Below, one piece after another: positions 53,799-63,594 of a DNA stretch of 64,000 bases. The stretch covers positions 1-64,000 of the forward strand of contig JAFZLC010000009.1 in NCBI GenBank assembly GCA_017551675.1, given 5' to 3'. The notes under the pieces are model-generated. The model worked only from the letters and a program-made list of their open reading frames with translations, did not search any database and was not told the DNA's origin. A program made the position numbers and the translations under genes. Position 1 is the stretch's first letter; every line of letters begins with the position of its first letter. This DNA comes from Paludibacteraceae bacterium (lineage in GTDB: Bacteria > Bacteroidota > Bacteroidia > Bacteroidales > Paludibacteraceae).

Positions 53799-55622
53799 TT
53801 ATTTCTTTACAATCTGTTTTGTGTATGTTTCGTTTTCTGTGACAACACGTACAAGATAGATGCCCTTGCTGAGACTCTCCAGATTGATACTATAGTTGGA
53901 TCTGCCTGAAACATCTTCGGTCTTACGTATCGCACCCATCATATCAATCACCTCTATTGTCACCTTCTTTACAGATTTTTCTCCAAAATAGATGTTCAGA
54001 TAATCTTGCACTGGATTCGGACTGATAACACATCCAAATGTACTGGCAACTAGTTCTGGAGAAGAGACATCATTGACAGGGTTAATCTTAGCATTAAGAT
54101 AACCTAACGCACCCACCAAACCGGCGTTGTAGTCGATTCCTCCTTCTGTTGTTGAATAGGCTGTGCTCTCATCGGAATATTCACCATCTTTCAATGAACC
54201 TCCTACCATATAACCGAACTGAACAAACTTATAGTTTTTATCTAGATTCGGCATCTTATATTGTTCTTTATCCAAATCTTTGATATCTGTTCGGAAAAAG
54301 TTTCTGTGATGCGGTTTCAATGGGAATTTGTCTCCAAATCCTACAATGTAAGATTGATTCTTTCCATTTTTTCCCATGATATATTCAACATTGTACAACG
54401 TATATGGATTAATCTCCTCCACACCCATCAGTTTATCATACAACGCATAAATGAATGCTTGATTGGCTGGATAACGGAGAGCACCCCACTGATTACCCTT
54501 TACATTCAACAAATATCCTGATCTTGGTTTATACATACTATTCACATAGAATCCTAATATATCAAGTGCTTTCTGTCCATATGATGATTCATCTCCTAAG
54601 GATGCAACAGCATAAACGGCTAAGTCTTCACGATGGTCGTAACAAACTGTATAGTTATAATTATACTCTTTTTCATTGTCCATCCATGCACAATTCTCCT
54701 CTGCCTTCCTTAGGTATTCTGGATCATGCGTGGTTTTATAAAGCTCCACATACATAAAGACCATATCGTGTACATAGCGATCTCCCACATTATAAAATGC
54801 AGCTGTCGTTGTTCCTTTGGTTGTACCTTCGACAAACTCACATGCCACCTTTGCCTTCTCCAAGCAAGCCTTAGCGTAATCTTCATCGTATCGCGCATAT
54901 ACACGTGCCATCACAGCAAGAGCAGCACTGGCTTGAGATGCCATAGCTGTTGCCTTACCCGTCGCCTTTAAAATGGTACGCGTACCATCTGCTTCTCCTC
55001 CATTGTTCTTTGGAAGTGCCGACTTAACCGTAGATGTACACCAAATCTTATGATCAAGATTTCCATCTCCCTTCTGATAATAGAAAGTACGATTATCACG
55101 CACAGCCTTCAATATGAAGTCTGTCGCATATTTCACCTCATTAAGGATATCTGGAATTCCATCCGGCTCTCCTTTTCTACCCTCCCATGTATAGTCATCG
55201 GTATCAATGTAACCGTGATAATCAAACGAATAATAATCTGGATATCCTTCTGGGAACGCAGAATATCCTAACAACAGCATATATGCAGAATAATAGAACG
55301 TCTGACCAAAGAGAACAAAGTCACCACAATCAAACCATCCTCCCGTCAAGTCATAATCTCCATCATAATCTTTCAAATAGGATTTACCTTTCACAAACTT
55401 ACTACGGTCGAAACCGATGTCATTGTTCACATTGTTGGCCTCGTGTGTCTCCACTAGCCAATTTACTCCATTACCCATTCGCTGAGCACCATAAAAACGT
55501 GTGGTCATCCACAAAGCCTTTTGATATTGCTCATTATCAAATGACAACTCAAATTGCGCCCACACACTACTGCACATAATACTGCACAGGAAACCTAATA
55601 CTAAATGCTTGAATCTTACCAT
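53799..55622 (-). CDS. glycoside hydrolase family 9 (endoglucanase-type), T9SS-exported
   Basis: About 607 residues with a signal peptide (MVRFKHLVLGFLCSIMCSSVWA). The GH9 core has DYDLTGGWFDCGDFVLFG (catalytic Asp pair, about 90-105). Further landmarks are EPDGIPDILNEVKYATDFIL, YIMGKNGKNQSYIVGFGDKFP and EGGIDYNAGLVGALGYL with the catalytic Glu (about 494). A T9SS sorting domain closes it (VIDMMGAIRKTEDVS ... GIYLVRVVTENETYTK). It hydrolyses beta-1,4-glucans such as cellulose, mixed-linkage glucan or cello-oligosaccharides outside the cell. No carbohydrate-binding module or Ig linker is evident. ATG 55622 starts the signal peptide. Confidence 0.92.
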   Translation of the reverse strand: MVRFKHLVLGFLCSIMCSSVWAQFELSFDNEQYQKALWMTTRFYGAQRMGNGVNWLVETHEANNVNNDIGFDRSKFVKGKSYLKDYDGDYDLTGGWFDCGDFVLFGQTFYYSAYMLLLGYSAFPEGYPDYYSFDYHGYIDTDDYTWEGRKGEPDGIPDILNEVKYATDFILKAVRDNRTFYYQKGDGNLDHKIWCTSTVKSALPKNNGGEADGTRTILKATGKATAMASQASAALAVMARVYARYDEDYAKACLEKAKVACEFVEGTTKGTTTAAFYNVGDRYVHDMVFMYVELYKTTHDPEYLRKAEENCAWMDNEKEYNYNYTVCYDHREDLAVYAVASLGDESSYGQKALDILGFYVNSMYKPRSGYLLNVKGNQWGALRYPANQAFIYALYDKLMGVEEINPYTLYNVEYIMGKNGKNQSYIVGFGDKFPLKPHHRNFFRTDIKDLDKEQYKMPNLDKNYKFVQFGYMVGGSLKDGEYSDESTAYSTTEGGIDYNAGLVGALGYLNAKINPVNDVSSPELVASTFGCVISPNPVQDYLNIYFGEKSVKKVTIEVIDMMGAIRKTEDVSGRSNYSINLESLSKGIYLVRVVTENETYTKQIVKK

Positions 55623-55689
55623 TTTTAAAGCGTGTTTATCATGAATATACGTAATTTTTTTTTTAAACATTTATACTCTCATTGACATA

Positions 55690-55731
55690 AAGTCCTATAA
55701 GGGACTTCTTTAAAATTGTCGCACAAATATA
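55690..55731 (-). promoter_or_regulatory. GH9 gene promoter with 5'-UTR hairpin
   Basis: TATATTTG -7 box at 55724-55731 (minus strand). The transcript would begin near 55717 and soon form an AAGTCC/GGACTT hairpin (55690-55707), which could protect the message. The rest of the 134-bp gap has no gene. Confidence 0.6.
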
Positions 55732-55804
55732 TAACTAATTATCATATCTTGTATTTTTTTGAACAAAATTTCCCAATCTATCTCCTCCTCTTGAAGAGAC
55801 TACA

Positions 55805-58795
55805 TCACTCTACCACCTTCCAACACTTCTCTCCGACCCTAACAATATAGACCCCGGCATGTGCAACTGGGATAACCACCCTCTCCGATTCTGCTGTCCG
55901 CTTGGCTACAAGTGTGCCGATCGTGGAATAAACCTCTACCTGACTACCCTTTTCTACATGCTCCAAGACTATCGTTCCGTTATGAACATACAACTGAATT
56001 CCTGATTCTGCCAAAGGGCTCTCTTCGGAGACAGTCTCGCATATTATGCTACCATTCGGATTAAGTGGAGTGGATGTGAGATACTCCTTTCCTTCGGTAT
56101 CTACACATTTCTCGAAGATGGTAAAATCGGAATGACCGTCTGATACTCGTCCGTATGAGTCATCCGTGGCGTGTGACTCGTAGGCTATCGAGCTTAAAAG
56201 AATCACACTGTCTCTGTAAGGGACTGCCAATGTGACGTTCTCTGAGGCTGTTACCCCAAGTTTGAAATTCAGATGCAACGGTCCCTCCTCTGGTTGCTTG
56301 TCTGCCCAAAGGAGTGTGTAGCCATGGGCTGGCACCACCGTCTCTTCAAACCCTTTTGGTATGGTACACTTCACTGCCTTTGTTACGTTCTCGACAATCA
56401 TTCCTGCTAAATCAACATCTTTGTCACTGCCATTGTATACCTCAATCCAATCTGGAAAATCCTCCTTTCCATCGGTAATTATTGTATTAGAGGCACAAAC
56501 CTCATTTAGGTGAAGATCTGTCGGAAGTATATAGTCTGGGTCGTATTCAAAATATATCGACACTTTCAACTCCTTTGCCTGTGCGTGGGTAGTCAACGTG
56601 CTACCGAGGTACTTGTTATTGTTGTCGGTCCTAACAATCGTGTCATTGACAGCCCATCGTTGTATCTTATATCCTGCAGGGACAATCGGTTCCACCTTCA
56701 GGCGCTCTCCTGCATATCTCCATGTGTTGTATTTTAAAGAACTGACCTTTCTTTTATTCAAAAGGAAAGAAAAATCTGGTGTCTCTTCATTAGGGAACAC
56801 GGGTCTTATCTTTACGATGACAGTGTCATCTCCCAAGCCAAACCGTTCCTTCAACTGATCGATAACATACGCCTTACGTTCCTTGGCAAAGGTACGCATC
56901 TGCTCAACTGTCTCATCAAAGGCAGCTGGGTTGCCTGGAGCATCCAAGAAGCCTGAGTTCTTAATCGTCGCACACATATCAAGTCTCGTCAAGTCCCAGA
57001 TAGAGTCCAACTTCGTGTCGATTCGCTCATCCGTAAACTCTGTTTCAATTCGATCCAAATACTGATCTAGAAACTGCCAGCGGAAGTCCTCATTCATAAG
57101 ACAAGATCTGAGCAACACCCACATCGACTCAACACCCTTCTCCTCCGTGGCAAACTTGATCATGTCCTTATCCACCGAGGTCGCTTTGGAGAGACCGAAA
57201 TCCGTATCATACAGGATCCAACGGAACTTGCCTCCATCATGTTTCCGCCATAGTTTGATGTTGTTGGAGACCCAATCGGTATTACCAACGTATTGCTCCA
57301 AAATCTGATAATCGATGTATTCATCAATATCCATCATCGTCGACAATCGATCATAAAAATCATCGTTTAAATAACTCTTGCTGACATAGTCAATCATCAC
57401 ATTATAGGCCTCTTTCGTGCCCGCCTCGCAGGAATAGCCCACACCCAAGAAATCAATCTCATCCTCGTCAAGTCCATAGTTATGATAGACGTAATCCTCG
57501 TTGGTTCGTTCCGTCAGTATCATCATGCCATAGAAAATACCATTCAGATAGAAGGCCACCGGTTGCGCCATCTGTCTGTCGAGGTTCATCCTGTCGCCAA
57601 GACTCTGGATGAACATATCTCGCCAACGAGGTTGAACATACGAATAGCCATTACCGCCATTGCGCAAGGCAAGACTCTTATATTTCTTGTAATCACGTGC
57701 AGGGAAGAAATTATCGTACTGCATCTTAGACTTTCCAGAACGCTTATTCGCCTTGATCTTCAAACTTTTCGCCACATGTATTCTTGTACAGCCACCATAG
57801 ACGCCAATCTCAACCTCCTGATTATCCACCACATTCCCGTCTAGAATATATTCAAAATTAACCGAGCGCATCCATTCCCGATTGTAGTTGGCAGGAAAAT
57901 CGTAGCAACCAGCAACGATTCCATTGGTACCCTCAACATACAATCCAAGACTATCGCCAAAGATATCCTCGTTGTTACCAGAGAGAGAGACAACAGGAAG
58001 ACGATTGCCCACACCTTTGCAAGCCTCGTAAAACTTATCGGGGAGGATAAAGCTACCCGTAAGAATCTCACTGAACAGCATACCCTTCCTATAAGCTCTT
58101 GCACGCACGACAGTAGTCTGCTCAATCGAGATGGCACCCTCATATCTTGTTCCGTTCACAGGGGTAGGCACATCGCCATTTAAAGTATAATAGATTTGTG
58201 CATCTTCAATTTCGCAATCCAGTTCGACGGTTAAGGCACTCTCATACAGACCCGGTTTGTTGGTTTTGAAGGTAGGTGAAGACACTCGGTTGGCGATGAC
58301 GGTGGTCAAGCCATCGTTCGCTTCACCAGGCGTAGGAATCATGAATCCATCCTCACAATAGGCGATATGCGGATATTGTTTGGGGTAAGACAATGCGATG
58401 CTTTTTTCATCTTTTGAGAATACGATCATTCCTTCGTCCGTAGTTAGTTTTTGGGGTACGCTACCAGCATAATTATGATGAATGCGCATTGCCGTGCTAC
58501 TGCTCGACTCCTCCTTGCCAAAAAACAGTAAAGAATAGCCGTTAGGGATAACGTGAGAAGAATCCAGCACAAGACTCCAATCCGTTTTGCCCTCCTTTAT
58601 ATTGGTCACAGTCCAGCCTTTCAAATCAACAGCTACTCCGTCGTTATAGAATTCAACATACCCATCATAGTTGTATTTATCACTGACAATTGTAGCGACG
58701 TTGCTTGTCATGATCTCTGTGATGTGAATTTCAGCCTTTCCCTTTGAAACGCACAACAGCAATAGCAATAGTTGAAATAGTACAATCTTTCTCAT
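55805..58795 (-). CDS. CotH-family protein with lamin-tail domains and T9SS sorting domain
   Basis: About 996 residues. After the signal (MRKIVLFQLLLLLLCVSKGKAE) comes a lamin tail domain (IHITEIMTSNVATIVSDKYN). A chitobiase-like FN3/CHB_HEX domain follows (AQIYYTLNGDVPTPVNGTRY). Next is a CotH kinase-like core with PVVSLSGNNEDIFGDSLGLY, RSVNFEYILDG and WRDMFIQSLGDRMNL, then ILYDTDFGLSKATSVD. A second lamin tail domain (LNEVCASNTIITDGKEDFP) precedes the T9SS sorting end (GVYIVRVGEKCWKVVE). CotH proteins phosphorylate proteins in Bacillus spores, and many are attached to carbohydrate-degrading systems. It follows the GH9 gene on the same strand and may be coexported. The substrate is unknown. 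Confidence 0.83.
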   Translation of the reverse strand: MRKIVLFQLLLLLLCVSKGKAEIHITEIMTSNVATIVSDKYNYDGYVEFYNDGVAVDLKGWTVTNIKEGKTDWSLVLDSSHVIPNGYSLLFFGKEESSSSTAMRIHHNYAGSVPQKLTTDEGMIVFSKDEKSIALSYPKQYPHIAYCEDGFMIPTPGEANDGLTTVIANRVSSPTFKTNKPGLYESALTVELDCEIEDAQIYYTLNGDVPTPVNGTRYEGAISIEQTTVVRARAYRKGMLFSEILTGSFILPDKFYEACKGVGNRLPVVSLSGNNEDIFGDSLGLYVEGTNGIVAGCYDFPANYNREWMRSVNFEYILDGNVVDNQEVEIGVYGGCTRIHVAKSLKIKANKRSGKSKMQYDNFFPARDYKKYKSLALRNGGNGYSYVQPRWRDMFIQSLGDRMNLDRQMAQPVAFYLNGIFYGMMILTERTNEDYVYHNYGLDEDEIDFLGVGYSCEAGTKEAYNVMIDYVSKSYLNDDFYDRLSTMMDIDEYIDYQILEQYVGNTDWVSNNIKLWRKHDGGKFRWILYDTDFGLSKATSVDKDMIKFATEEKGVESMWVLLRSCLMNEDFRWQFLDQYLDRIETEFTDERIDTKLDSIWDLTRLDMCATIKNSGFLDAPGNPAAFDETVEQMRTFAKERKAYVIDQLKERFGLGDDTVIVKIRPVFPNEETPDFSFLLNKRKVSSLKYNTWRYAGERLKVEPIVPAGYKIQRWAVNDTIVRTDNNNKYLGSTLTTHAQAKELKVSIYFEYDPDYILPTDLHLNEVCASNTIITDGKEDFPDWIEVYNGSDKDVDLAGMIVENVTKAVKCTIPKGFEETVVPAHGYTLLWADKQPEEGPLHLNFKLGVTASENVTLAVPYRDSVILLSSIAYESHATDDSYGRVSDGHSDFTIFEKCVDTEGKEYLTSTPLNPNGSIICETVSEESPLAESGIQLYVHNGTIVLEHVEKGSQVEVYSTIGTLVAKRTAESERVVIPVAHAGVYIVRVGEKCWKVVE

Positions 58796-58924
58796 GTTGT
58801 CCAACATTAACTAAATATTTGCAAAACTACAATTTTATCATCATCTATCGATAATTTTTTTGAAGTCTCTATTAATGATTTTGTCAGGCTGAATTAAATT
58901 GTTATTTTTGAACATTAATTATTA

Positions 58925-58990
58925 GGTGAGTTCTGTAAATTCACCGTATAAACAAAAATCAGCATGAATTGTGGGTTAATATAGAACCCA
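58925..58990. repeat. two intergenic palindromes upstream of the DUF3791-DUF3990 module
   Basis: GGTGAG-N9-TTCACC at 58925-58945 is followed by TGGGTT-N7-AACCCA at 58972-58990. The first matches elements at 23614 and 63645. They may be operators or transcript-end hairpins. Confidence 0.5.
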
Positions 58991-59003
58991 TCTATAGAAG
59001 ACT

Positions 59004-59228
59004 ATGTCAAGAGAAGATCATAATACAGTTGGATATGTAGTGGCTCTTATCAGTGAGTTTGCGGCTAAATTTCAGATTCAGCCACGTCAAGCGTATGCTT
59101 ATTTAAAGCGTTTTAAAGGCTTGGATTACCTGTATAAGCACTACAATGTAGTTCACACTTTCTCTTTTGAAGATTCTGTAGAGGCTTTAGTTGAGGTTTG
59201 TAAAAACAATGGAGGAAAATTGCAATGA
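59004..59228 (+). CDS. DUF3791 domain protein, first copy
   Basis: A 74-residue protein with TVGYVVALISEFAAKFQIQPRQAYAYLKRFKGLDYLYKHY, a compact three-helix DUF3791 pattern. Its stop overlaps the next start (ATGA). Small DUF3791 genes commonly flank DUF3990 genes in Bacteroidota and Firmicutes and are thought to be the antitoxin side of the pair. No activity has been shown that I know of. Confidence 0.75.
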   Translation: MSREDHNTVGYVVALISEFAAKFQIQPRQAYAYLKRFKGLDYLYKHYNVVHTFSFEDSVEALVEVCKNNGGKLQ

Positions 59229-59704
59229 TTCTATACCATGGTTCAAATATGAGGGTTACAAATCCAGATATAAATCTTTCAAAACCATTTAAAGATTTTG
59301 GACAAGGATTTTATTTATCTGCAGATAGACAGCAAGCATACGAACTTGCTCGAACAAAAGTAGATCAAACTAAGACAGGAGAAGTTATCATAAATGAGTT
59401 TTCTTTTGATGAGAATGTTTTAACATCAGGAGAATTACGGGTGTTGATATTTGATGATTACAGTGAAGAGTGGGCTAATTTTGTTCTTATCAATCGAGAT
59501 GAAAAAATTCCACAACCCTCTCATAATTATGATATTGTATACGGACCAATTGCCGATGATGGTGTCAACTATCAGTTGAGACGTTATCGCGGTGGTGTGA
59601 TAACACTGCAAAAGATGATTGAGGAATTAAAATATGCGAAAGGAATAACTTTTCAATATTTCTTTGGAACAAAACAAGCACTTTCAAAATTAGAAGCAAT
59701 ATGA
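59225..59704 (+). CDS. DUF3990 protein, probable ADP-ribosyltransferase-like toxin
   Basis: A 159-residue protein with MILYHGSNMRVTNPDINLS, KDFGQGFYLSADRQQAYELAR and the late GVITLQKMIEELKYAKGITFQYFFGT. The LYHGS start and FGQGFYLS/Y-x-L-x pattern is the NAD-binding layout of the DUF3990/RolB-like ADP-ribosyltransferase family. It sits between two DUF3791 genes with stop-start overlaps on both sides. A toxic effect on the host cell is plausible, with the flanking genes as antitoxins. Confidence 0.75.
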   Translation: MILYHGSNMRVTNPDINLSKPFKDFGQGFYLSADRQQAYELARTKVDQTKTGEVIINEFSFDENVLTSGELRVLIFDDYSEEWANFVLINRDEKIPQPSHNYDIVYGPIADDGVNYQLRRYRGGVITLQKMIEELKYAKGITFQYFFGTKQALSKLEAI

Positions 59705-59934
59705 CCAGATTGACGAAGGAACAAATAGAACTAATGAAGGAAGAACTTACTGTGGAGTTAGCCGATTGGCTAATGGAGAACTATGGATATACCCCAACGG
59801 AAGCATTAGACATTCTTTATACATCTGAGACGTTTGAACGTTTACAAGAGACATCTACCGGTTTATATTTCCAAAGTGTCGGATACGTCTCCTCGTTTCT
59901 GAAAAACGAAGTGGAGAATGCCGTCTTTCGTTAA
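59701..59934 (+). CDS. DUF3791 domain protein, second copy
   Basis: A 77-residue protein: EQIELMKEELTVELADWLME, NYGYTPTEALDILYTSETFER, LQETSTGLYFQSVGYVSSFLK. It has the DUF3791 pattern but differs from the first copy. It starts inside the DUF3990 stop (ATGA), so the three genes form one tight operon. The two DUF3791 copies suggest one binds the toxin and one has another role. Confidence 0.68.
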   Translation: MTRLTKEQIELMKEELTVELADWLMENYGYTPTEALDILYTSETFERLQETSTGLYFQSVGYVSSFLKNEVENAVFR

Positions 59935-59956
59935 ATCATTCATTCAAAAAACAAAA

Positions 59957-59987
59957 GTTGGGACCATACACGAAGTACAATCCCAAC
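59957..59987 (-). terminator. terminator of the RND operon
   Basis: GTTGGGA pairs with TCCCAAC over a 17-base loop. On the minus strand a T-rich run (TTTTGTTTTTT) follows. It lies 46 bp after the PII-like stop and separates the convergent DUF3791 gene. Confidence 0.78.
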
Positions 59988-60033
59988 CTGAAAAAAGTAG
60001 TGGCCTTCACAAGCCATTGCTATATTATCAACT

Positions 60034-60327
60034 TCATACAGTCTGCTCTATGTTCCATACAAAAGCACGGACTCCCACCTCCTCGTTTCGCAAATCAAGC
60101 TTATGGATCACTTTCAAGAGATCCTCTACCTGATTATCCTCTACAACTGTCATCACAGCAGAATTCATCTCCGGCCATGTATGTGTACCTCTGTGAGGCT
60201 GACCTCCATTGGTGCCTCTTCCTTGTACCTGTTCAAAAAAGGTAAAGCCACTGATACCTAATTTGTCCAACATATACTCAACACGCTCTGTATTGGCTTG
60301 GTTGAATACAATCATTACTGATTTCAT
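60034..60327 (-). CDS. PII-like protein linked to the RND transporter
   Basis: A 97-residue protein of the PII fold: MKSVMIVFNQANTERVEYML, LGISGFTFFEQVQGRGTNGG (long loop where PII has its T-loop), SAVMTVVEDNQVEDLLKVIHKLD and VRAFVWNIEQTV. PII proteins sense small molecules (ATP, 2-oxoglutarate). PII-like proteins coded after RND pumps are found in Bacteroidota, with an unknown ligand. It starts 12 bp after the RND stop, so it belongs to the operon. A GTNGGQPHRGTH loop has a His-rich end able to bind metal. Confidence 0.78.
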   Translation of the reverse strand: MKSVMIVFNQANTERVEYMLDKLGISGFTFFEQVQGRGTNGGQPHRGTHTWPEMNSAVMTVVEDNQVEDLLKVIHKLDLRNEEVGVRAFVWNIEQTV

Positions 60328-60339
60328 ATCTGTTACCTT

Positions 60340-63300
60340 TTATTTTTTATCTAATCTGTTATTATTATTCTCCGAAAGAGATCTACTTTTATCCTCATCC
60401 TCGGTATTAATATCCATAAAGATATATTGTGAACGGATCTCGGCCTCCTTGTCTCGTTCGCCATGTCTAGACATAACGCCATACAAGACTGGAACTACCA
60501 CCAACGTAACCACCGTAGAGACTAACAATCCACCTATCACAACAATACCCATTGGTACCCACATTTCAGATCCATCGGAAGTGGACAACGCCATAGGCAT
60601 CATACCTAAGATTGTCGTCATTGCGGTCATCAATACCGGACGAAGACGTGACTGACCTGACAAGGCAATTGCCTCATTCAACTCATAACCTCTGTCTCGC
60701 ATCAAGTTGATGTAATCCACCAACACAATACCATTCTTCACCACAATACCGACCAACATGATACAACCCAAAGCTCCAATCATATCCAATGATTTACCTG
60801 TGATGAACAATGCCCAAATCACACCCGAGAAGGCGAATGGAACCGCCATCATAATGATAAATGGTTTTGCATACGATTCAAACTGAGAAGCCATCACCAC
60901 ATATACCAAGATGACAATAATCAAAAGCAATAATCCCATATCTCTGAACGACTCCTGTTGGTCTTCGTAGTTACCTCCCAAGACAACTGTAACGCCATGA
61001 GGTTTCTCTATCTGTGGCAACACACCATCTATGGCAACAGCCAACTCACCCAATGAGGTGTTGTATGGAGTCACCTCCACTTTCAAGTAACGTTGACGAC
61101 TCTTACGTTCGATTTCTGGTGGACCCCAATATTCTTCAACAATGGCAATCTCACTCAACTTAATCAATCCTGTCGATGTAGGGATTGTCAAATCTTCAAT
61201 GGCATCGATAGAGTTTCTGTTTTCCTCTTTCAAACGTACCAAGATATCATACTCATCTCCATCCTCCTTCAAGTATCCGCAAGCCATACCATTAACACGG
61301 TTGCGCACGTATGAAGCAATAATAGCAGAAGAGAGTCCATGACGTGCAGCTTTTGCCTTATCTACCGTCACCTTCAATTCTGGACGGTCATCATCACGGC
61401 TGATATCAACGTTACGCGCAATATCACGAGTAGCAGGGTCATTCTCCAACAAATGTTTCACCTCAGCGGCATACGCACTCGTTGCATCGAAATCATATCC
61501 ATAGATCTCTACATCCACTGTACTCTGTCCACCCATACCACCACCGGATGAGATAGCCACCTTATAATCGGCCACTTCCGGATAGGAGGCAATCTCCTTA
61601 CGAAGCACCTCGGCAATTTCTGTGATGGAACGTTCACGCGTATATTTCTTACCTGCATTAAAACGCATCTGGATGGTGTTGTTTCTCGTAGAAGAGAACA
61701 ATGCTGAGATACCTGCAGCATCATTCGAACCACAGGTGGTAGAGATTCTCTGTGTCTCAGGAACAATCTCGAAGAATCGTTTCTCCAACATACGAGCGAA
61801 CTTAGCCGTCTCCTCTACTCGTGTACCCTGCAGCAACTCTACATCAACAGTCAAACGTCCATTATCTGGCACCGCCATAAAGTCGGTTCCAATATGTCCT
61901 GTTAAAGCAGGAACCAAGGAAAGCGCGAAGAATCCTATAACCATCAATATGGTGTAGAATTTATGATTCAAACACCAACGAAGGACATTTGCATAAGCAG
62001 CATCCAGTTTGTCCAACATCTTAACAACAGTGTTCTTATAAGAGAGTTTTCTCGTATCCTCTTTTTCCTTGACGATGTTACCATGTGCATCCAATTTCAC
62101 CGTCTTCGCCTTCAACAATTTAGAGCAAAGCATAGGAACCAATGAGATAGCCACTGCTGTTGATGTACAACATACGATGGTAACAATCCAACCCAACTCC
62201 TTAAACATCACTCCCGCGATACCGGTCAACATAGTCAATGGAACGAATACCGCAGCGATAACCAAAGTGGTTGCAATAACGGAAACCCACACCTCATTCG
62301 TACCATAGATGGCAGCTTCACGCGGACTAGATCCTCGTTCTATATGGGTGGAGATATTCTCCAAGACCACAATGGCATCATCCACCACCATACCTACTGC
62401 AATAGAAAGAGAACATAGTGAGATGATGTTCAACGAACTGTCCACAAACAACAAGTAAAGGAATGCCACCAACAAAGAGATCGGAATTGTCAATCCAATG
62501 ATGATACTTGCACGCCATTTACCTAAGAAGAACAATACAACCAATACAACGAATCCGACTGCATAGAGCACAGACTCTTCCAATGAATTGATGGCGTTGG
62601 TAATTTCAGTAGATGAGTCATAAATCTCTTTAAACTGCACATCGGCAGGAAGTGATTTTTGAATCTTCTCCAACTCCTTGTGAATATCTTTACAGATCTG
62701 CACGGTATTACCACCCGTCTGTTTAGAGATAATCAAACGAACAGCCTCTTCTCCATTGAATTTCTCATCCAATGTTAAGTCTTTCAGCGTATCACGCACT
62801 GTAGCGATATCACGCACAAAGATTTGCTTACCATCAGGAGTGGTTGTGACAACGAGGTTGGCCAATTCCGAACTTTCCATGTACTCACTACGTACTTGCA
62901 AAGCATATTGTTCCTTCTTCATCTTCACATTACCAGAAGAGAGGTTCAAGTTATTGTTTGCAATGGCATTACCGACAGTTTCCAGAGTAATGCTGTAGGC
63001 ATCCAGCTGCTTCTGATCGATATCCACGTAGATATAACGATCTGGCTCACCAGACATACTCACATTACCCACACCGTCCACACGGCTCAACTGAGGGATC
63101 ACCTCATCGTTCATAATCTTCTCCAAACCAGGATAACTCTCTTTTGCCTGAACAGCAAACTGGATGATTGGCATGGAAGAACTGTTAAACTTAATGATAT
63201 AAGGGTTTGAAGCTCCAGAAGGCAAGTTATCCTTTGCCATGTCGACGTACGATCGGATATCGTTCATCACTTCATCCAAACTACCACCCCATTCAAACTC

Positions 63301-63579
63301 AAGAGCTACCAAGGATAGATTATCTTTTGACGTAGAAGTCAACTCATCCAATCCATCCACAGAGTTCAATGCATTCTCCAAATACTTGGTGATATTGGTC
63401 TCCACCTCACTCGCATTGGCACCAGGATAGGCACACATAACTGCTACGAAAGGAGGATCAATCTCAGGATATTGGTCGATAGGCAATTTGATATATGCAA
63501 ATATACCCATCAACATAACGGCCACGAATATCAAAATAGAGGTGACCGGTTTGTTTATCGCGGTTTTATAGATACTCAT
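60340..63579 (-). CDS. RND efflux transporter, inner-membrane pump (AcrB/HAE1 family)
   Basis: A 1079-residue RND transporter of the hydrophobe/amphiphile (HAE1) type. TM1 begins FIKTAINKPVTSILIFVA-like in the form YKTAINKPVTSILIFVAVML. Porter domain landmarks include QYPEIDPPFVAVMCAYPGANASEVE. TM4 has the proton-relay pair in SIAVGMVVDDAIVVLENIS, and near the end are GIVVKNGIVLVDYINLMRDRGY and RLRPVLMTAMTTILGMMP. It exports drugs, bile acids or other amphiphiles with a membrane fusion protein and TolC-like channel. It follows the fusion protein gene by 81 bp and precedes the PII-like gene. Confidence 0.93.
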   Translation of the reverse strand: MSIYKTAINKPVTSILIFVAVMLMGIFAYIKLPIDQYPEIDPPFVAVMCAYPGANASEVETNITKYLENALNSVDGLDELTSTSKDNLSLVALEFEWGGSLDEVMNDIRSYVDMAKDNLPSGASNPYIIKFNSSSMPIIQFAVQAKESYPGLEKIMNDEVIPQLSRVDGVGNVSMSGEPDRYIYVDIDQKQLDAYSITLETVGNAIANNNLNLSSGNVKMKKEQYALQVRSEYMESSELANLVVTTTPDGKQIFVRDIATVRDTLKDLTLDEKFNGEEAVRLIISKQTGGNTVQICKDIHKELEKIQKSLPADVQFKEIYDSSTEITNAINSLEESVLYAVGFVVLVVLFFLGKWRASIIIGLTIPISLLVAFLYLLFVDSSLNIISLCSLSIAVGMVVDDAIVVLENISTHIERGSSPREAAIYGTNEVWVSVIATTLVIAAVFVPLTMLTGIAGVMFKELGWIVTIVCCTSTAVAISLVPMLCSKLLKAKTVKLDAHGNIVKEKEDTRKLSYKNTVVKMLDKLDAAYANVLRWCLNHKFYTILMVIGFFALSLVPALTGHIGTDFMAVPDNGRLTVDVELLQGTRVEETAKFARMLEKRFFEIVPETQRISTTCGSNDAAGISALFSSTRNNTIQMRFNAGKKYTRERSITEIAEVLRKEIASYPEVADYKVAISSGGGMGGQSTVDVEIYGYDFDATSAYAAEVKHLLENDPATRDIARNVDISRDDDRPELKVTVDKAKAARHGLSSAIIASYVRNRVNGMACGYLKEDGDEYDILVRLKEENRNSIDAIEDLTIPTSTGLIKLSEIAIVEEYWGPPEIERKSRQRYLKVEVTPYNTSLGELAVAIDGVLPQIEKPHGVTVVLGGNYEDQQESFRDMGLLLLIIVILVYVVMASQFESYAKPFIIMMAVPFAFSGVIWALFITGKSLDMIGALGCIMLVGIVVKNGIVLVDYINLMRDRGYELNEAIALSGQSRLRPVLMTAMTTILGMMPMALSTSDGSEMWVPMGIVVIGGLLVSTVVTLVVVPVLYGVMSRHGERDKEAEIRSQYIFMDINTEDEDKSRSLSENNNNRLDKK

Positions 63580-63594
63580 TTTTTCTTATTTAAA

